Assembly (NCBI GenBank): GCA_027605045.1
Contig: JAQFWX010000002.1
Span: 806,001-870,000 of the forward strand
DNA from: Phallus indusiatus
Lineage: Eukaryota; Basidiomycota; Agaricomycetes; Phallales; Phallaceae
DNA: 64,000 bases
Direction: 5' to 3'
In this document: positions 1 to 11,298 of the stretch, piece by piece
Position numbering within the stretch: position 1 is the stretch's first letter
Layout of the letters: the number at the start of each line of letters is the position of its first letter
Translations under genes and position numbers: made by a program
The notes under the pieces: model-generated
Seen by the model: the letters and a program-made list of their open reading frames with translations, nothing else
Database searches by the model: none
What the model was told of the DNA's origin: nothing

Positions 1-2
1 TA

Positions 3-107
3 TGGTTTGCTCTTGCGACTCCTCTTATCGGAATCGCCACAGCTCTTGCTGGAATTTTCTACTTCAGAGAACAGGGAATCGCGCGTGCTCGTGCGGCGAA
101 ACCTTGA
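3..107 (+). CDS. C-terminal end of a membrane protein (partial)
   Basis: The frame starting at base 3 is open from the window edge to a TGA at 105-107. It encodes a hydrophobic stretch beginning WFALATPLIGIATALAGIFY followed by a short basic tail (FREQGIARARAAKP). This looks like a last transmembrane helix with its cytosolic end. The family cannot be named from 34 residues, and the rest of the gene lies outside the window. Confidence 0.5.
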   Translation, partial: WFALATPLIGIATALAGIFYFREQGIARARAAKP

Positions 108-347
108 ATGCTTTTCTTATCCTACCGATAGCCAAATATTACCATGATGTTGCCGTTGTTTTATTTATATTATATGCAACACCTACAGTGAATAATGTAG
201 GATGATATATTGGAATATACCTATATGTTCGGCACGGTGTGGTTTATAAACAGGAAGTGCTTCCTACAAAATTTGGTGCAGCCGCTGGTGACTAATGCGT
301 CACAATTCCGCCGGCTTGCCCGAATCCGAACATCAACGACAGACAAA

Positions 348-1346
348 ATGTCAGGCTCTGGAGCAAGAGAAAGTCCTTTTCCAACTCGAATGGCGCTAAC
401 AACCACCAAGATGCGTCTTAAAGGCGCACAAACGGGTCATTCTCTGCTGGCGAAGAAGCGTGATGCGCTTACAACTAGATTTCGTGTCATCTTGAGGAAG
501 GTCGACGAGGTATGTAGAGCTTTTCCAGACATAGACAGGGATTTATCTAAACTCTCCTCGTTTTACATGTTCAATTTCATCTCATCTAATAATTGTCTTT
601 ATGCAAATCCCAAATCCGAAAGGCCAAACGCAAGATGGGCAAAGTCATGCAGCTTGCTTCATTCTCGCTCGCGGAAGTGACATACGCAACGGGTGATATA
701 TCATATCTGGTGCAGGAGCAAGCTAAGACGGCGACCTTCAAAGTAAAAGCGAAGCAAGATAATGTATCTGGTGTTATAATCCCTGCTTTTGAATCCGAAC
801 GTGTAAATGGAACAGGTAGGTTGTTCAATCAAGGCGATTTTGTTCTTTGTACTCATGAACACTGGAACAACTTCATTAGACTTCAATCTGACTGGCCTTG
901 GGAGAGGTGGACAACAGATTGTTCGATCAAGAGAAGTTTACGCCAAAGCCTTGGAGACCTTGGTTGAACTAGCGTCGCTACAAACTGCATTCGTGATCCT
1001 AGATGAAGTCATACGTGCCACGAATAGACGAGTAAATGCCATTGAGCATGTTATCATCCCAAAATTGGAAAACACGATCAAATATATCATCTCCGAGCTA
1101 GATGAGATGGATCGAGAAGAATTCTTCCGGTGCGTGTTCCATCCAGCTGGATATGAAAAGTACTCCTTTCTCAATTCAAAGGTTAGGTTGAAAAAGGTAC
1201 AAGGGAAGAAGCGACGTGACGCCGCCATCGCCGACGAAAGGCGGGAACGAGAGGCGGCGGAAGGTGAAATAGCAACCTACGAAGCGGAAGGCGGGATCGG
1301 CGCCGTCGATCTACTCGACAACAAAGACGAGGATGTTATTTTCTAA
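348..1346 (+). CDS. VMA8: V-type proton ATPase subunit D
   Basis: Central rotor-shaft subunit of the V1 sector, which couples ATP hydrolysis to proton pumping at the vacuole and other endomembranes. Exons 348-509, 623-815, 880-1129 and 1187-1346 join in phase to 254 residues, close to the yeast length of about 256. Family blocks are seen throughout: [20 protein letters not shown] near the N-terminus, [10 protein letters not shown] and [20 protein letters not shown] in the middle, and [14 protein letters not shown] before the charged C-terminal helix. The start is the first ATG in frame with this domain. Intron 3 (1130-1186) can be read through in frame, so its removal is inferred from the family sequence EEFFRLKKVQ. 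I know of no other family that fits. Confidence 0.95.
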
Positions 1347-1618
1347 AAGGCCCTTCATGTTTATATTGTAAGACCTTGCTGACATGGACTGCATTTCAAT
1401 CTCCTATCGATATCGCGCATTGTTCCTTTTTGTTTAATAGCTAATACACGTTTTGACCAATCAACGCAACTATTTTCATTTCCTTTGAAATTAGCCTTTT
1501 TTTATGCAGTGCAGTAAGCATGTCATGTGTGTGAATAAGGACACATAGGTACATGATCTTTTTTATCATAGAATATAAAAGATATAATCGCGAGATGTAT
1601 CATGAGTCGAGCACCAAT

Positions 1619-2375
1619 TTACTGGAATAAGATGAATTCAGTACTGAAGTTAAACTAGAGAAAAAGACACGTACATCAACCATCTCAGCATCAGTCGAGG
1701 GTGCTGCAGTCTTCTTGCGATCCTTCCTCTCCAAAATCGCACGCCTGAAGACGACGGTGTAAGAAAACTTGTAACGTGTTGTTTTTGAGTTCTCACCTGT
1801 CCTTGTCCAACTTCAAGGTAGTAATAACAACTTTGCTGGGATGAATCCCAATAGGAGCCGTTGCGCCATTAGACTTGTCCCGTTGAACACGGTCAACATA
1901 AAGAACCCATTTCTTACGGTACACCTGTGTAACTTTGCCTTCCCGACCAGCGTACTTGCCACGGACTATCCGAACTTCATCGTCTTTGCGGACTGGGATT
2001 GATCGTGTCTAGTTTGTGAAATTAAGCACTGGGTTGGGGGTTACTTTGAGATTATAACACACGTTGTATTTGCCACGAAGTTCTTTTGAGAGTGCTGATG
2101 ACATGATTTTGCGACGGACAGAGGAAGGAGCGCTGAAGTGAGCCTTGCGGCTCTTACGTCTCGATGAAGAGATGTCTAGATAAAAACAAAAAGCATGAGT
2201 TAGTAAATGTATTCAAATCTTTAGGGTGACTGCGTTTCCTCCATCCAAACGGGCCCATTATGCATCCATCGAAAAAACAGCATATTTCGAAGAATTTTTG
2301 CGATAAACGTATCCAACATGGATCCATACAGTACCAAATAGCAATATTTTACTCACCTGGGTTTAATTTGGCCAT
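1619..2375 (-). CDS. RPL26: 60S ribosomal protein L26 (uL24)
   Basis: Large-subunit ribosomal protein binding 25S rRNA near the exit tunnel. Exons on the minus strand: 2357-2375, 2063-2175, 1797-2008, 1675-1744 and 1619-1621, giving 138 residues. The sequence runs [20 protein letters not shown], then the KOW motif region ([20 protein letters not shown]) and [18 protein letters not shown], all typical of the family. The first exon holds only six codons plus one base, as is common for ribosomal protein genes. The last exon appears to be just the TAA stop after an intron with donor GTACGTGT and acceptor TTCCAG. Reading through instead would add about 25 unrelated residues. Confidence 0.93.
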
Positions 2376-3068
2376 GGAGGAGGTTGACGTTGGTCGGTCT
2401 TGAGGATTTTGAAGATTGCTCGGGAGTTGCCGAAGATGTTCTGCTGTTGTCACACATCAAGCGCTCATGACGCTTGACTAGTATCAGGTCGGACAAAGAC
2501 CAAACAAGGACGCTCTTCAAATCACACAAAAACTTGATTTTTATGCCCAAACCTACTTTTGTGGAATTTTTATTACACAGTCGAAGACATGTCTTTTTAT
2601 TTGACAGTATTTTCGCACTCGTACGATGAAGCCGAAGGAATACATCCAAGCTCGGAACCAAAGCCTGCTGCGCTGATATTGTCAACCATATCGCATCTTT
2701 CGGTGACAAGAAAACTGTCAGATTCAAACTCTTGTTCTTGAGGCTTCTCCCTACTGGTTCAGGGTGCTGATCCAAGTCTAAAAATCCCGTTGATGGCGCA
2801 GTTAAACTGTCTAACATATATGGCCATCTAAAACACCTGAGTTGTAAGCTGAACTGTTGAATACATAATCAAATTTACACTAAACAGGTCCGTGGTAGAA
2901 ACACCATTCCCAGCTTTCTGAAAATACACGGAAGCATCAAAGATGTGAGCTATAATAAAGTATTCCAAATCAAAGGAGTGACTATAATCTATCAAAGGTA
3001 GGCAATTTTAACATTAAACAATCGATAGCGGATAAAAAGGAGCGCTCGTAGTCAAAGTCAATTTTCTA
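2376..3068. other. Intergenic region upstream of RPL26
   Basis: It lies upstream of the RPL26 start and downstream of the DUF6534 gene, both on the minus strand, so it should hold the RPL26 promoter and the neighbour's 3' end. The short open frames on both strands match no family and have no splice partners. I saw no clear RNA gene. Confidence 0.5.
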
Positions 3069-4828
3069 TTACACAGCTTCTGGTCCTGTAAAATCCCAAG
3101 TCTTAATTTCGTATGATGGAGTCTTATCCTTGATCAATTTTTTTTCTACTCCCTCAAGCTCAATATCGAATTCCGATCTTTCTGTCCTTTCCGATATTTT
3201 TGAAGAAGGAACATAAGGATCACGCTCCGATGTCTATCGTGGGCAAGCCATTGGCCTTTTATATTCGGATCACAAAATTTAAACTCACCTCTTGGACTGT
3301 TTCGATCTGAATTGAGACACCTTGACCCTTGTATGTAGCAACATGCTTAGAGGATGATGTCGGCTTCATGCTTTGTCGTCCTTTTGATGTTGGATCATAT
3401 ATTCCACGCAACACCCGTCGTGAATTCAGTCTGAAATTGAAGACTAAATATAGAAAAGATAGCCAGATCAGATCACTTACGTTGCTAGCAAGGCATTGGT
3501 ATACATTCTAAAATCAGATACATCAAAAAAATTTTGTATATCCGCGAACGTAGTCGGACGTACCGGCCCAAAGACAAATGCATGGCCTTGGAGACAAAAA
3601 TAAGCATCGAAAACTTTATAATTACCCCATCTAAAAATCAAACACCTACAATGAATACGAATGATTCAGGAACGGCAAAAAACTTTGTTCAGAGGTAGAA
3701 AAAAATTATTATTGAACGTTCAAATGAAGCCGGAAAAGACTCACGGTAATAAGGCATGCTACCGCTAATGCACTAAACGAAACTTTAATACAAAGTCTTT
3801 AAGGATTTCAAAATAGAACTTACCTAGTCGCCAAACCAGTCGTGACAGTGTATTTTATCAAAAGAGAAATGATAGAATGCGTCCTTGTGGATGTATGAAA
3901 TCATGAGCAAATCATTCGCTGTATCGCATACTTACCGAGCAAAGGTGCTATTAGAGTTTTGTTTTCGAAGATAGTAGCACATCAACAGCGCGATAATCAC
4001 ATCGCCTTCGTATCGTCAGTATGTCATTTTCTCAGAAAAAGGGAATAAGCTTACTTCCCGCACCAATCGAAAAAAGCGCTGTTACCTGTGGTTTTAATAC
4101 CAAAAACTCACTAGTAGACGGCACTTTGATGTCCATAGCTGAGGCATATATAGCCAAAATGAACACAGTCATGCATATGGCCGTCAAAAACAACAAAAGC
4201 GGAATATTTCGGTTGCTAAATATCCATATCCTATGATCATAAGCATATATTAGCTCGCCTCGTTTTTTCCGCCTTGCCGAGGGAGAGTTTTAGTGAACTC
4301 ACCGCCGGATGAAGAAAGATTGGCAGAGAATCGAAGCTAAACCAAGAAGTACCAAGTGGGCATCAAAGGTCCATATCGAAAATTTGAGTACATCCGTGTC
4401 CCCCCAATGAATAACAAGATAATAATACACGGCGTGGCCGACAAATATCAGGTGAATCAAGTCCACACACCACACCGTACCGACCTGCGCAGCCCGGGGG
4501 TGGGGTAAGCCATCGAAGTATTTGACTCCACAAAACGAGGTGAACTTGCCAGAGACTTGAGCCAGATGGAATCCTCAGGAAAACTTTCATAATATACGTA
4601 TGTCTGGATGGTAAGAATACCTTGAAAGCTAAGAGTGACATCGACAAAATCAATTCCGAACTCAAGAAGCAGAAGTAGCGGCTTCGCCCTTACAGAGTAG
4701 CAAACAGCACTAGACCAAAAATGTTGAACGATGATTAACTGAAGGGGTTGTGTTTACTTACCACCTATGTATAGTGCACCGTACGTCGGGCCGATGTCGT
4801 TCATGCTACCCAAAGTAGAGGAAAACAT
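3069..4828 (-). CDS. DUF6534-family multi-pass membrane protein
   Basis: Integral membrane protein of a large basidiomycete family of unknown function. Thirteen minus-strand exons join in phase: 4762-4828, 4694-4709, 4550-4628, 4303-4484, 4055-4230, 3936-4005, 3824-3883, 3745-3772, 3650-3682, 3564-3586, 3481-3507, 3289-3430, 3069-3233 (355 residues). The family signature is clear: PTYGALYIGG and TIQTYVYY in the first helices, VWCVDLIHLIFVGHAVYYYL in the third, and LGRMYTNALLATLNSRRVLRG closing the membrane domain, followed by a polar tail of about 100 residues. The intron after KSL starts GCAAGT, a probable GC-AG intron. I started at 4828, because the later in-frame ATG at 4804 would drop eight residues. 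Function, substrate and partners are unknown. Confidence 0.85.
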
Positions 4829-5880
4829 GGTAAGCGGAAAGGAAGTGTGAGGAGGATGGAAAAAACAGGGATAATTACTTTATAGAGAGCTGGCTTGGTG
4901 ACAATGGAGCGCGAATTATTATGCCCGAACTGGGGTTTGATTTGCTATGGCCGGTCACGATAGGGGCGACTAAAGCGGAACCAGTGCAGGGTAAACTTGA
5001 GCCTGCTTTATATAGAGGTCAAGGCAAAATTCCATGACCTTTTGAGCGTTCTTTGTAAGTGTGAAGTGACGGAGATCTATTGGAGGCCGACTGAAAGGGA
5101 ACGAATCGCACGTTATAGCTGTCAAATTGAACCCCTTGTGTCGTGTGTATAGATATAGAACGCACAACCAATGCTGGCAATTTCGAAATAAGCCGAGTGA
5201 ATCCATGGACCAAATGATGATGATAAGAAGACCTGTCTTTGTCTAAAATGATTTAGGAACAAATGGAGGATATTTCTGTGCTTTGGGAATCAGTCATAGT
5301 TCAGGGGGACTATATGTCAGATGAAACTGAGCCGAATGCATCCGGCCGAATTGAGGCAAACAAATCCATCATGGCAGGAGGGGAAGCATGGTCAATTGCG
5401 TGGCTATCTCTGTTGGCTCTTTTTGTGGGAAACAATCGCAGTCTAAAATTCCACCGGCCTGATTATGGACTTAGAAGCTACTTTTCCTTGCCGAAATAGT
5501 GATGATAATTCAGTCGCTCGATGGACTGACAGCTGCAGAATATAATGAGCTGTATGAGACTAGAAGATGATGAACACTGTATACATATACCTAAGACTAG
5601 AAAAGATCGGGCCGTGTTGAATTCTATAATAAACAAAACATGGCCGTGAGTGAAACCACGGCGGAACAGCGATCTTGAACATTCTACCAAGAAATTGAGG
5701 GGTAAAAGACCAGGCCCAAGGTTCAGAAGGTTCAGAATCTGGAGCTTCGTCGTATGTTGTTTCCGTCGCAAAGATAAAGCTGCTTCGACGTCGATATTAA
5801 ATATTAATGATTTGACAGCTCGAAGATGGAATTCAACAAATGAAAAGAAGACTATGACAAATCTGAATTAGCTGACAAAT
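4829..5880. other. Intergenic region, no gene supported
   Basis: This is the upstream flank of the DUF6534 gene. Several open frames of 60-100 codons exist on both strands (for example 5263-5499 plus and 5478-5771 minus). None has a recognisable domain, a hydrophobic leader or splice-connected partners, so I treat them as chance frames. Confidence 0.5.
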
Positions 5881-5922
5881 TAATTACGTAAATATTAACG
5901 TAAGCAGGGGGCGCGTGGGGGT

Positions 5923-6012
5923 GCGAGGCGAAGCCGAGCTGTGTCCCAATCGCGAGGCGCAGCCGAGCATCCAATCCAAGCTCTGTCAGCCAATTGCGAG
6001 GCGCAGCCGAGC
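5923..6012. repeat. Three copies of a GC-rich 17-mer
   Basis: The 17-mer gcgaggcgcagccgagc occurs at 5952-5968 and 5996-6012, with a one-base variant (gcgaggcgaagccgagc) at 5923-5939. Spacing between starts is 29 and 44 bases. The repeats sit at the left edge of the AT-rich island. Confidence 0.8.
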
Positions 6013-7002
6013 CACCGGTCAGTCTGACTCTGAATCAGTCAGAAAAAGCGCCAGTTAAATGCCTCCGCAGAACTCCAGGCCTTTCCGGCCCTCCAGTAAT
6101 TAGTTAGAGATAAAACTGAGAGTCTGTAAGATCCACTAAGTTCACTGAATAAACCTCTGAGCCACAGGAATATATCTGAGAATAAAATAAAATAAAATTA
6201 ATATGATCAACAATTCGAATTTCGAACTGATCAGAAATAGTTGTAGTCAGAAGATAGATATCTCTAAAAATTCATCATGAAGGCATAAACATCCATTTAT
6301 AAGTTCGAAAAAAAATGATTTTGTGAGAACTAAGAATAATTAACATGTGCTATCTTTTGACAGGAACAGAAAACTATGGGAGGCCATTGTAACTGTAAAT
6401 ACTGTTCAAAACAATTTCTGAAGATAATCTAAAGAGACTATCAGGAATGGTATTCTTGAATAAATCTGATAAAAGTCTAGGATTGTATGGAAATACATTA
6501 CCGGAGCATAGAAGTCCAAAGTACAGGGATAAGGAGCCTATATGCTGTCCCCACTGCTTCCCAAGGCTACTCACTCAATCCCTCACAGTTATAAAATCAT
6601 ATAGAGATAGGCTGTACATTATAAAATAAAATAAACATGTCTTAATGTATAAATTTAAACCAAAATTTGCATTTAAGAGCTAAATAATCAACAGAAAGAT
6701 GTCAAATTCATAATGATTCATTGTGTATTTCAACATTCGTGAGATGATAGGTAAAATGGAAAGTTAATATCAGATTGTTTTTCAAGTTGTCTTTCTTGAT
6801 GTCAGTGAAATAAAAAGTGAAACAACTCCGGATGCATTTATTTTCAGCACAAAACAACATTCTTTGCACTGCTCATTTCACACCTCATCTACTACCAGTC
6901 AGACACGAATTTTAGAGGAGAATTTTTGTCAAAATAATTTATCTGATAAAATCTCCAAATAAAATGGAATATCATAAAACGATAATTCTATGCCAGACAA
7001 GC

Positions 7003-7142
7003 AGTGAGGCGCCATTCAGAGTTAAGACATTTATGTTAGAAGTGGTCAATCTGTTCATTGCCTGTTTTCTATCTATTTCAGTTTGTTGGGAGAAATGCCA
7101 CTTCTAACATAATTGTCTTAGAAGTTAACTCTGCACCTCATT
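7003..7142. repeat. Inverted repeat (hairpin) 1
   Basis: The left arm at about 7003-7045 (ending atgttagaagtgg) pairs with the right arm at about 7098-7142 (starting ccacttctaacat), with a central loop of about 50 bases. Pairing extends outward through cagagttaa and gaggcgc/gcacctc with a few small gaps. Confidence 0.75.
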
Positions 7143-7297
7143 GACCAATCATTCAAATTTCAAGGTGAATTAAATGTAATTTTTCTTTGGAACATTGATG
7201 TTTCAAAATGAGCAGAAAAATAGAGTTTTGAATGACCCAACAGTTAATTCACATAAAAAGGGAAATTAGAGAATATCATCAGTAGTAATGTTCACAA

Positions 7298-7458
7298 GTC
7301 ACAAAAATCAAAAGTGGTTTACATTGATTTATAAATGAGTCAAGGGGCTAACTTCATATTTATCGGTTAATAAAGAATTGTAAACCGATAAAATGTGAAG
7401 TTAGCCCCTTGACTCATTTATGTATAAATCAATGTAAACCACTTTCGATTTTTGTGAC
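7298..7458. repeat. Inverted repeat (hairpin) 2, about 72-bp arms
   Basis: The left arm 7298-7370 and right arm 7381-7458 are almost exact reverse complements. Both carry caaaaatc, gtggtttacattgattta, aaatgagtcaaggggctaac and tatcggtt in mirrored order, separated by only about ten bases. Such a compact fold-back is typical of palindromic MITEs or two tail-to-tail terminal repeats. Confidence 0.85.
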
Positions 7459-8024
7459 AAAATCAGATCTTTTGACATAGAATATGACTTATTTTATTAG
7501 TTTAGCTATTGAGAAAATAGCTTATTTCTGTAAACAAGTACAACTAAGTTCAAGTTGTCACGAAACAGGAAAACAATCGTCCAGGCGATATGAGCATCCA
7601 GTGGAAACAGTACTGAGTCAAACCGGAGTTAACTCAGCTTGGTATTCTCTCAATGGCAAATTTAGAAAGATTAAATTTATATTTTATTCATTCAAACAAA
7701 TAATTCTTAAATTCACGGATTCTGATTCAGCCTGTAACACGGGCGCGGCTTGCCGCGCAGTCAAACCTAGTATGACATGTTTTGTTTGCGGCTAGCGCTT
7801 GCCGTTCGTATTAGTCATACTCAACAGTGAGAAACTTTTTAAGCTTCGAAGGCCATTGAGAACTGCACCTTAGCAACACCCAATTCAATTAAACTTCAGG
7901 GTCAAAAAAGGAATAACGGGAGGAATAAGATACACCCGCAACTCTCATTGAGTAACATTGTGTAAAAAGCAGTATAAAGTAGATACATATAATTCATCGC
8001 CTGTGATGAATAAGGGTTTAGCAG

Positions 8025-9308
8025 CTAAGAAGGTAACCAGCACCACAACTCAATATCTTGAGCTGTAACCTCAACCGTTTCAAAATCGAGAGGATCACAA
8101 CTGGCGGGGTGTACCAACATGCTGATCGGTATCTTTGGCGGACCGAATTTAAATGGATTGTCATCGGCTATAGTTGGAGCTCTATCTACAACAATCACGG
8201 GATGATCCTGCGTGTCTCGAGTTGACCGTACCGATGACGTGTTATCCAGGGTTTGGTTTCGGGGGGCAAGGTTGCCATCGAGAGGAAGTTGGGAGATCGT
8301 CCAATAATAGCTCTAGAAATAGTCATGGTCGATAATCTGAACAGTTAATCGAAAAAAAAACGTACCGAGTCATCTTGACCGCTTTTGCATATGGTCATTT
8401 TTGTAAATAGCTCATTTTGTTCTAACTCATGGGATACATCGAGCTACAGAAAAGAAAAATCTCTGAATCCAACTTCAAGCCGTTTTTTGACAAGCCCGTA
8501 GTGACTTACGAACCAATCATCGTCCCCAATATCCCAATCACTGAACTGTCTAAACGCGAAATAAGAGAATCGCCGAATAAGACAGAGTTTAATTTCATGT
8601 TCGGTAAGTCGTTTCATCGGAGATCCATAAATTGCTGCTAATATGAGATACCACAGCTGGAAAGGCGGCTTCTCGTCGGGATCTTCACTATGCCAGTTTA
8701 TTTCATTTAGACTGATTTCCCCACCCGGATCAATCTTATGGGCTGGTTAAGGCGTAAATGATCAGCATTGCCCAAAAAGATGGGACAAATTAAAACCCAA
8801 ACATACGATTCATTTTCTGCCATATTTTCCATTCCTCCCGCTGTTCACGCAAAGGATAGTATTGACTGGGATGGGGTTTTCTCTCGCTCAAGTTACGAGG
8901 GACGGTAGTACATTCGCATACCCAATGAGGAAATAATACTCCATATTTCTGTTTAATCTTTGCCATTAGCAAGCGTCGAGCCACAGAAGCATATTCCTGC
9001 CCCAAGTTAACCGACAGCGAACAGATCTGACTCGGTGCTGTAGAGTTGAGGTTATGGGATAAGGACTCGGATCCGGCATCGGAAAAAACTTCGTGTTCCT
9101 CGTCTGTCGAAATGTTATATCTGTGAAATGCTTGTTGTGATGGATCATCAGACGTACCGACGGCGGTTGAGTCGCTACACAAGGTCGGCGTGGGAGAGCC
9201 ATTCTCATGAGAACGGGACCCGTCTGATGCGCCGGAAGTAGATTCATCGAGGTTCCTGACTTCAATGTCAATGTTGCCATTGGATTGAGGAATAGATTCT
9301 TCGTCCAT
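8025..9308 (-). CDS. Forkhead-like winged-helix protein (divergent)
   Basis: Probable DNA-binding transcription factor. Minus-strand exons 8807-9308, 8510-8742, 8366-8443 and 8025-8312 join in phase to 366 residues. The first 150 residues are Ser/Asp-rich and look disordered. Residues from about 190 follow the forkhead order: PPFQLWYLILAAIYGSPMKR for helix 1, LTEHEIKLCLIRRFSYF for helix 2, then WFLDVSHELEQNELFTKM in place of the usual NSIRHNLSLN-x-F recognition helix, and SYYWTI for the closing wing strand. The canonical Ser-Ile-Arg-His-Asn is altered to Asp-Val-Ser-His-Glu, so specificity may differ or DNA binding may be lost. The family call is by pattern only. Confidence 0.55.
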
Positions 9309-9730
9309 TCTATTTTTACGGCTATCTCTAGTAAAAAAACCTTGTTCAAACTGTCAGTGACGGGATGGGAGATTTGAACACAACTAGTAAAAGATAGTTC
9401 GGGGAATGGAAGCCTTCGTAACTTGGTAAGAAGAATATATATGGGGGTATCATTGAGGACGGTATGGTGGACAAACGCAAAATGGACTAAAGTCTAACTG
9501 GACCATGGACGTTTGGTTAAAGATTTACATATAAACTTAGACGCCCGTCCCTGCAGTCTTGTCCTTACTAGAGGTCACGATCCATAACGCGGACGTCTCT
9601 TCTTTCAAATTTGAAGCTAATCAATTACCTCAATATTATAAAGTTGAATTTTAAGCCCACAATTGAACTCGATTTGTAAAAAAAAAAATAGATGGAACAG
9701 GCCCAGAACAAAAAAAGAAAAAGAAATCCT
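9309..9730. other. Intergenic region between the forkhead-like gene and tRNA-Lys
   Basis: It contains the upstream flank of the forkhead-like gene and an A-rich tract (about 9675-9725) next to the 3' end of the tRNA. I see no gene. Confidence 0.5.
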
Positions 9731-9814
9731 AGCCTCACGCGGGGGTCGAACCCGCAACCTTGAGATTGATGCTCAGTTAAGAGTCTCACGCTCTACCGAT
9801 TGAGCTAGCAAGGC
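9731..9814 (-). tRNA. tRNA-Lys (anticodon CTT) with an 11-nt intron
   Basis: The minus strand folds as a cloverleaf: acceptor GCCTTGC/GTGAGGC, D stem GCTC/GAGC, anticodon stem TGAGA/TCTCA, and a T arm GCGGG-TTCGACC-CCCGC. The anticodon loop reads CTCTTAA, so the anticodon is CTT (Lys). About 11 extra bases sit directly 3' of the loop, where nuclear tRNA introns lie. Total length is 84 bases. The T arm and stems match the eukaryotic consensus well. Confidence 0.93.
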
Positions 9815-9818
9815 ATGC

Positions 9819-10875
9819 TCATTCTAGCTCAGATGGATCAATATCACAGGAATAATCCAATTGTGGACAGATTGAGAATAGGCTGAGAAATATCAGCTTT
9901 ATCAGTACGCGGTAGCGATCAAGCTCAAGGACAAAACCCCGGCCTAACGACACCCGGAGGCAATGCATAGAAACGATCCTTGTGGACAAAACCCATTGAA
10001 TGAATTTCCGTTGATGTCCGGTTGACTGTTCTTCAAAACACTCGGATGCAGATTCTTCCGACAGCTCCACATTCAAAACTTTGTAATGATTTTAGAAACT
10101 GTAATTTATAATAGAAACCTAAAAGCCAGGAATGCGAGGGCTCAGCTTTTCGCGTGATCAAGGTGCTTCCATCTAATACTGATTTCCGTCTAGTTCAAGT
10201 TGATAATTGGATAGATCACTTCGTTTATAAAGCGCTACGCTGAACAACGACTCCTACAGACCGGTGCCTCCTGTCTCGGGCGTTTTTTGTAAAACTTTGA
10301 TTTAATCTATTCTCCCCACAAACATCGATGTCAAAATTATTAGTACTGTCGAATGATCTCAAACTGAAGACCTCCGAGTCCGGTAAAACGCGGCTGTTAG
10401 GGTCCATTTTACGATTTAGGACTGGTAATTCATGGGAAAATTAACGTTCAATAACTCAAGGTCCTCGACGCCTCAGTGATCAACGAAATGCACACATTGA
10501 AAGGCGCGCCTTCTCGCTAGTTGTAACAAGTTGTTCGAGATCTTGGAAAGAGTCGAAGGCTGCCTCGTAAATCACGTTCTTTTGTCCTCCTCCCCAAACG
10601 CCGTATATACTATATACATAATGAAAAAGAACCAGCCGCAGCATGCTGTAAGTTGTATAAACTCTACTTCCCCATGGGCCATGTATTAACACTCACGGTA
10701 TTTTATCTGGCGCATCAAGCGCCTCTAGTGATACAGCACTGTGTGCCCTCGATATTGGGAATATCCAGCTCCACAGTTTAAAGAACAATACAGGCGTCTG
10801 CTCCACAATTCTGTGCTCAGAAAAAATTGGAAATAGGCGTCGACAGTTATGACCATGTCCGTGAATATTGAGCAC
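9819..10875 (-). other. Possible minus-strand gene or gene fragments, unrecognised
   Basis: Four minus-strand open stretches follow each other: 10693-10875, 10480-10692, 10225-10407 and 9819-10076. The first pair is separated by a GTGAGT donor and a TTACAG acceptor, which suggests real splicing. The last open stretch ends only a few bases from the tRNA. No domain is recognisable and I could not join all pieces in one phase. This could be a small lineage-specific gene, a pseudogene or chance. Confidence 0.2.
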
Positions 10876-11298
10876 AGAAAGTGTCTAATAGTTGGTATGA
10901 ACTAATAATCACCGGCATAACAATAATAATCCATGTATATTTCTTATATGAGTTCAGAAGATAAAACCTTAAGTAGCTTTTGACAACTTGAATGGAAGAA
11001 TATCTCGATCAGACGACATTGGGTATAGCATCATAAATATTTCTACACGCCCGTATTCCGCTCAAGCATGGACATCTACAAACCCTTACGGTATTTTTGG
11101 ATTTCCGTCAGACATTGCATTACGCCTACCCTGAATTTTCAAAACAGGAAAAAAGACAAAGAGGAAAAGCGAAAATATAGTAGGCGCGTAGATTTTCTGA
11201 CAGCATATAAGCAGGACGTTCTTCCCCAGAGTAACCTATCTTCAACATACACATCTTACGTTTTACTTGAGCTTTACTCTACTTCTTTAATTTTAATA

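Larger units (their letters stand above)
5881..7860. mobile_element. AT-rich island with inverted repeats, possibly remnants of non-autonomous transposons
   Basis: Composition shifts sharply to AT-rich compared with the gene-bearing flanks. Inside are two long near-perfect inverted repeats (7003-7142 and 7298-7458), three copies of a GC-rich 17-mer near the left side and a GC-rich palindrome near the right side. No transposase-like frame is visible; the longest open frames (60-103 codons) are low in information. Fold-back or MITE-like elements are the simplest reading, but I could not define outer terminal repeats or a target-site duplication. It could also be unrelated AT-rich spacer. Confidence 0.35.

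Noticed and set aside
5923..6012. Short spaced repeats as a possible CRISPR-like array.
   Set aside because: Only three copies, unequal spacing, eukaryotic context and no associated genes.
6447..7795. Open frames of 60-103 codons in the AT-rich island as possible transposase fragments.
   Set aside because: No catalytic motif or family resemblance is visible and composition alone explains them.
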